A DNA stretch of 64,000 nt from Filibacter tadaridae (GTDB lineage Bacteria; Bacillota; Bacilli; Bacillales_A; Planococcaceae). Under the pieces are notes generated by a model, which was given only the letters and a program-made list of their open reading frames with translations, was not told the DNA's origin and made no database searches. The DNA lies in assembly GCF_900609045.1 (NCBI RefSeq), contig NZ_UXAV01000019.1, positions 20,752 to 84,751 of the forward strand, given 5' to 3'. This document shows, piece by piece, positions 61,097 through 64,000 of the stretch. Each line of letters starts with the position of its first letter. Position 1 is the first letter of the stretch. Both the position numbers and the translations under genes were made by a program.

Positions 61097-61142
61097 TAAA
61101 AAGCACAAAGCCGTCCCTCTGAAAGGACGTCTTTGTGCTGAA
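61097..61142 (-). terminator. T-box leader terminator of proS
   Basis: On the minus strand AGCACAAAGACGTCC pairs with GGACGGCTTTGTGCT, followed by a T-rich stretch. It competes with the antiterminator that contains GGTGGTACCACG. Confidence 0.85.
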
Positions 61143-61338
61143 TGGACGTGGTACCACCTTAGTTTAGCTTAGCTGAATCTAAGCCCTCTAAACGTTTCAT
61201 AACGGCAACGAACCGGTTATGTTGTCATAACATCTCAGTGGTAGGTTTCAATAAGAAGCGGTGGTAAGGCTTTCAGCAAATGACCTTACTCTCTGGTTCA
61301 CAATTCTTATTTACTCAGTCACGTCAAGGATTCATATT
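61097..61338 (-). ncRNA. T-box riboswitch (proline)
   Basis: On the minus strand the leader has an AGAGAGT/CTGAAAG Stem I region, the T-box AAGGTGGTACCACG and the terminator above. In Stem I the sequence GAACCTACC places a CCU proline codon followed by A as specifier. It controls proS by sensing uncharged tRNA(Pro). Confidence 0.85.
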
Positions 61339-61344
61339 GCTTAT

Positions 61345-61373
61345 AATATACCAAATACGTATGGTTAATACAA
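61345..61373 (-). promoter_or_regulatory. Promoter of the proS T-box leader
   Basis: On the minus strand TTGTAT (61373-61368) and TATATT (61350-61345) are separated by 17 bp, placing the transcript start near 61338. Confidence 0.65.
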
Positions 61374-61750
61374 TTCATGTTTTTCTGCTGACACACGTCG
61401 AAGAGATTTGGACACAACGCCTCGGTAAGACCATCTTTAATTTATTTGCCCATATAGAACAAGCAAAAGTTTATAACATCAAAAAGGACAGTTGCTTTTT
61501 CGTTTCAGTTCTCGCTTTCCGAGGGCGATATATCTCAGCATCCTTGTCTGCTGGGGTCTCAAGGCTCATGCTATTCCCGCGGGAGTCGAGCGCTTCCACT
61601 ACAAGCAACAAGAAAGAGGAATCAAGAAGGGGTAGAAAACGGATGATATCGGCGGATCGATTGTCGTAGCTGATGGTAGAGGTATTTTTTTTAATGATTT
61701 TCGGTTCTAAACAGGCTAGATTTTGCTTAGAAACTAAAACTCACTTGTAT
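61374..61750. other. Intergenic region with a second repeat family
   Basis: About 380 bp, noncoding. It contains the element at 61511-61600 and nothing else recognised; the longest plus-strand frame (61280-61669) runs across the promoter and the T-box and has no domain features. Confidence 0.5.
61511..61600. repeat. Interspersed hairpin element, second type
   Basis: CTCGCTTTCCGAGGGCG at the left end and CCCGCGGGAGTCGAGCG at the right end can pair with interruptions. Related GC-rich elements of this plan (CGCTTTCC..GGGTCTC..CCCGC.GGAGTCG) recur in many Bacillales intergenic regions, from memory. Distinct in sequence from the 3627/50557 family. Confidence 0.5.
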
Positions 61751-62056
61751 TCATAGCAGAGACTTTTGATGCGGATGACGCACCAAATAAATCTGAATTT
61801 GATTTTCTTCTAGTCGATAGAATACCTTGTACGGATCTACCTTACCAGGGGAAATAAGCACCATTCTCATATCTATGGTCATACCCTCAATGGCAACAAT
61901 TCTACCAGGCTCATATAAAAAGATGTCCTGACAAGAGAAAAAACTTTCAATAACTTCTACCAAATGCCCACCAATAGGTATCCAACCGTTTTCCATCCTT
62001 CAAACGTCCAACTCAAGTAACGAATTCACCGATGATTCTCTCCATATAACCTTCAT
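61751..62056 (-). pseudogene. RelE/ParE-type toxin interrupted by an in-frame stop
   Basis: From ATG 62056, which overlaps the antitoxin stop as ATGA, the frame reads MKVIWRESSVNSLLELDV, then TGA (62000-62002), then continues in the same frame for 82 codons, RMENGWIPIGGHLVEV..IDMRMVLISPGKVDPYKVFYRLEENQIQIYLVRH. The whole would be about 101 residues, the normal length for RelE/ParE toxins, and the C-terminal YKVFYRLEENQIQIYLVRH fits that fold. A TGG-to-TGA change at codon 19 is the simplest explanation. The 81-codon ORF from 61996 has no proper RBS. Confidence 0.75.
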
Positions 62057-62295
62057 TGTTTTTTAATCCGGGCCAATCTTTTTAGTATCTCTTGCTTCGA
62101 CACCGGCGGATTATAGTTGTTCATTGCTTCCTGTAGTAGCAATTTCTCTTCTGAATCTACGACCTCATAATTACCTGTCTGACTAGCCTCTTCAATCTCA
62201 AATAACATAAACTTTCGATTGCCTATCTGAATAAAAGCATCCCCCGTTGCCACAGCATTCGCAAGTTCTTCATTTTCAAGCTGTACAAATTTCAT
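62053..62295 (-). CDS. Putative antitoxin, 80 residues
   Basis: A small acidic protein (EEASQTGNYEVVDSEEKLLLQEAMNNYN, in parts) with a helical C-terminus (SKQEILKRLARIKKQ). I did not recognise its DNA-binding fold with confidence. Its stop overlaps the start of a RelE/ParE-type reading frame, the normal arrangement of antitoxin and toxin. RBS GAGGGATTCG. Together they form a type II TA locus whose toxin carries a premature stop. Confidence 0.65.
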   Translation of the reverse strand: MKFVQLENEELANAVATGDAFIQIGNRKFMLFEIEEASQTGNYEVVDSEEKLLLQEAMNNYNPPVSKQEILKRLARIKKQ

Positions 62296-62500
62296 ACGAA
62301 TCCCTCCATGAGATTAATGTATATAGCATAACATATTCCCTTATCAATTATCAGACAATTGACTGAAAGAATAGCTGCAAGTGATAATATAATACCTTGA
62401 ACAATTGAACGCCAGTATGTGACTAAACACATTAACGGGACTTCCGTTTTTCAGTTATGGATACATCTACTGTATAAATCGTGAACCTACTTCTTATTGG

Positions 62501-62923
62501 CTAGCTATCGAATCTCTTCTGCAAAAAGTATTGGCTAAACCCTTTTGGATGATCTTCTATCACACCAAAAATTTCATAGCCGTTTTTCTGATAAAATGCC
62601 GGCGCTTGAAAGCTGAATGTATCCAAGTGTATAAGCCTGCATCCCTTAGCTCTTGCAACGCTTTCGATTTTCCCCAATAGAATACTGCCATAGCCCTTTT
62701 CCCTAACACTCTCACCGACCCACAAAAAGTCAATATGCATATGACGCCAAAACATATCTCCGGTAATGCCACCCATTATTTCTCCATTGTCATTTTTTAA
62801 AACATAGCTAATGCTCTCCCTTGGCGTTTTAAGTTCGTTGGGAAGCTGTTTCATATTATGCTCAATGACTTTACTTCGGATAAAATCGCTATCTTCTTGA
62901 TTCCATTGTTCAACTATTTCCAT
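62501..62923 (-). CDS. GNAT family N-acetyltransferase
   Basis: A 140-residue GNAT protein. [29 protein letters not shown] is the acetyl-CoA binding core with Gly-x-Gly-x-hydrophobic, and [23 protein letters not shown] is the end motif. Substrate unknown. RBS TGGGGGAT lies before the ATG, and it is 26 bp after the methyltransferase gene, so both may be on one transcript. Confidence 0.88.
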   Translation of the reverse strand: MEIVEQWNQEDSDFIRSKVIEHNMKQLPNELKTPRESISYVLKNDNGEIMGGITGDMFWRHMHIDFLWVGESVREKGYGSILLGKIESVARAKGCRLIHLDTFSFQAPAFYQKNGYEIFGVIEDHPKGFSQYFLQKRFDS

Positions 62924-62949
62924 ATGATTTATCCCCCACTACTACTTCT

Positions 62950-63678
62950 TTATTTTTTGCATGCAAACACCAAAAACAAGGGGATTCTCATTCGTCTCTT
63001 ATATTCCTCTTCATTTTTGAAGTTCTCGCGGCGCGGACGGCATTCACTTATTTCTTCTATTTTAAATCCTGCACGTTTCAATCCTTGAAAGTATTCTTCT
63101 ATTGTCCGATGATATTTGACGACATCTTTTTCAATCCATGGCTCCACCCGTTTTCCAGTATGAAAGTAATCATCCACTTTCCAATCTGTTCGTGCCGATT
63201 TTGTTGCACTTTGTACTGAAGAAGTTAAAACTGGATGTTGAATACTGAAAACGAATTGCCCATCTTCTTTTAGGGAGTTATACACCTGATTAAACACGGG
63301 TTCTATATTTTCTACATAATGCAGGGCTAACCGGGATACGACCAAGTCATACACTTCTTCCGGAAAACCCCATGTTTCCATCGATGAATGATGGATTTTA
63401 CTAATAGTATAATCCAAGGCGTTTACTGCCTTTCGGACCATATTAAGCGAACCTTCAACGCCCTCGTAAAACGAACAGCCTTGTCCCAGTAGCTCAACTC
63501 CGAATTCAGCGTCCCCACAACCTAAATCCAGTACCTTTTTTCCACGAACTTCGCCAATCAGCTCCATTAACACAGGCTTTTCAATGACATTGTTCGGACT
63601 TTCCGCCCTACATCTTCTTGATAGATAATTGTCAAGGAATTCATCATCGTCATAAACCGCGGAACCTTTATATTCCAA
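62950..63678 (-). CDS. Class I SAM-dependent methyltransferase
   Basis: A 242-residue methyltransferase with KKVLDLGCGDAEFGVELLGQGC as motif I (SAM binding) and LVVSRLALHYVENIEPVF, then FVFSIQHPVLTSS, as later motifs. The substrate is not visible; relatives act on small molecules. The start is TTG at 63678 with GGGGGAT upstream. It may form an operon with the GNAT gene downstream. Confidence 0.88.
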   Translation of the reverse strand: MEYKGSAVYDDDEFLDNYLSRRCRAESPNNVIEKPVLMELIGEVRGKKVLDLGCGDAEFGVELLGQGCSFYEGVEGSLNMVRKAVNALDYTISKIHHSSMETWGFPEEVYDLVVSRLALHYVENIEPVFNQVYNSLKEDGQFVFSIQHPVLTSSVQSATKSARTDWKVDDYFHTGKRVEPWIEKDVVKYHRTIEEYFQGLKRAGFKIEEISECRPRRENFKNEEEYKRRMRIPLFLVFACKK

Positions 63679-63842
63679 GAAAAATCCCCCATTATAAGTA
63701 GTTTAAATACCGCTTCCCATTGATTGATTACGGTTAGAAGAATGCACCACTTCCGCCATCCTTTTACCAGTGTTTTCCGCAAGACTTAACATTTGTCGCC
63801 AACGTATTCACCAATGGGATAAAATTTAAAATAACGAAGGAT

Positions 63843-63888
63843 AAAAAAGCCTAACTCCTGCTTCTTTTTGGCGAGGAATTAGGCTTTT
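63843..63888. terminator. Bidirectional terminator
   Basis: AAAAAAGCCTAACTCC pairs with GGAATTAGGCTTTT around an 18-nt loop. Confidence 0.8.
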
Positions 63889-63904
63889 GATGTTAAACAA
63901 ACGT

Positions 63905-64000
63905 CAGCAATAGGTAAGCGTTTGAAGCAATCTCCAGCTTTTCCCCTGCTCAACACGGAACGTGCAAGTTTCCCCGCATTCCGCGCTCCATCTAACTTCA
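63905..64000 (-). mobile_element. 3' end of a group II intron (domains V and VI), cut by the window edge
   Basis: On the minus strand GGAGCGCGGAATGCGGG, GAAA loop, CTTGC, A/CG bulge, then TTCCGTGTT folds as domain V (63952-63990), with AGC triad at its base, 5-bp distal stem with GNRA-type loop and a two-nucleotide bulge. The next hairpin (63905-63950), AGCA..AAGC pairing GCTT..TGCT, with a bulged A before CCTATTGC, fits domain VI and the branch point. The intron body, ORF and 5' end lie beyond 64000. The exact 3' end was not fixed. Confidence 0.75.

Noticed and set aside
61280..61669. 129-residue plus-strand ORF
   Set aside because: It runs antisense through the T-box leader and promoter and then through the repeat element, with no RBS or domain.
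61751..61996. Independent 81-residue protein starting at 61996
   Set aside because: The ATG follows GAAGG without spacing, and the frame continues upstream through a single TGA into a toxin-like N-terminus that is coupled to the antitoxin; it is better read as an interrupted toxin.
63843..63888. Terminator as the insertion target of a group IIC intron
   Set aside because: In class C introns the terminator stem is in the 5' exon. Here the intron runs right to left and the terminator is on its 3' side.

Overview
The window looks like a chromosomal segment of a low-to-moderate GC Bacillales bacterium, most likely of the Sporosarcina/Planococcaceae type. This is inferred from the gene set: a LiaIHFSR-type envelope stress operon, a SAM-I riboswitch over a metY-metX-hom operon, a T-box over an archaeal-type proS, sigma-B-like promoters, DUF2187 and DUF3243 proteins, strong GGAGG ribosome binding sites and many TTG/GTG starts. 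No species was confirmed by any search.

Layout. 0-5.3 kb: a putative permuted NlpC/P60-like protein, a manganese-type ABC uptake operon with a well-formed promoter and a nearby palindrome, then uppP and a DedA gene. 5.3-10.7 kb: a noncoding gap with seven DnaA-box-like 9-mers, then a four-gene fatty acid activation and beta-oxidation operon (minus strand). 10.9-14.8 kb: liaI-, liaH-, liaF-, liaS- and liaR-like genes, followed by a 17-unit, roughly 21-bp tandem array with no coding function. 14.8-21.5 kb: DinB, a hydrophilic protein, a CPBP protease, a two-component system with a previously hidden 59-residue membrane ORF between regulator and kinase, and a DMT transporter. 21.5-28.5 kb: a preQ1-I riboswitch with queT, a BCCT transporter, the methionine operon and a PlsY paralogue. 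28.5-39.3 kb: sulfur metabolism. A CstR-type repressor with a rhodanese and a TauE-like exporter forms one operon; a CstB-like persulfide dioxygenase with a second rhodanese forms another. Both have the same TATACC-N6-GGTATA site over the promoter. Between them lie DUF2187, pepT, a DMT transporter and a sulfonate/nitrate-type ABC transporter. 39.3-48.3 kb: FhuF-like and CHY-zinc-finger proteins, an AI-2E transporter, a shortened HxlR regulator with cidA/lrgB-like genes, tatA-tatC, and a Tat-exported gluconate-dehydrogenase-like pair. 48.5-59.5 kb: small stress proteins with sigma-B-like promoters, a long tandem repeat, a yxlEFG-like ABC module, a sugar kinase, an ECF sigma/anti-sigma pair, an AlaX-type editing protein and a second TSUP exporter. 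59.6-64 kb: proS with its T-box, small genes, a GNAT and a methyltransferase, and at the right edge the 3' end (domains V and VI) of a group II intron.

Recurring themes are two decayed toxin-antitoxin loci, each with an intact antitoxin and a broken toxin (58.3-58.7 and 61.8-62.3 kb); structured repeats about 122-124 bp long that start exactly at or just before stop codons and end in a truncated copy; and RNA-based control at four operons. Starts were often moved from the longest ORF to the codon that fits the ribosome binding site; these choices are stated in each entry.
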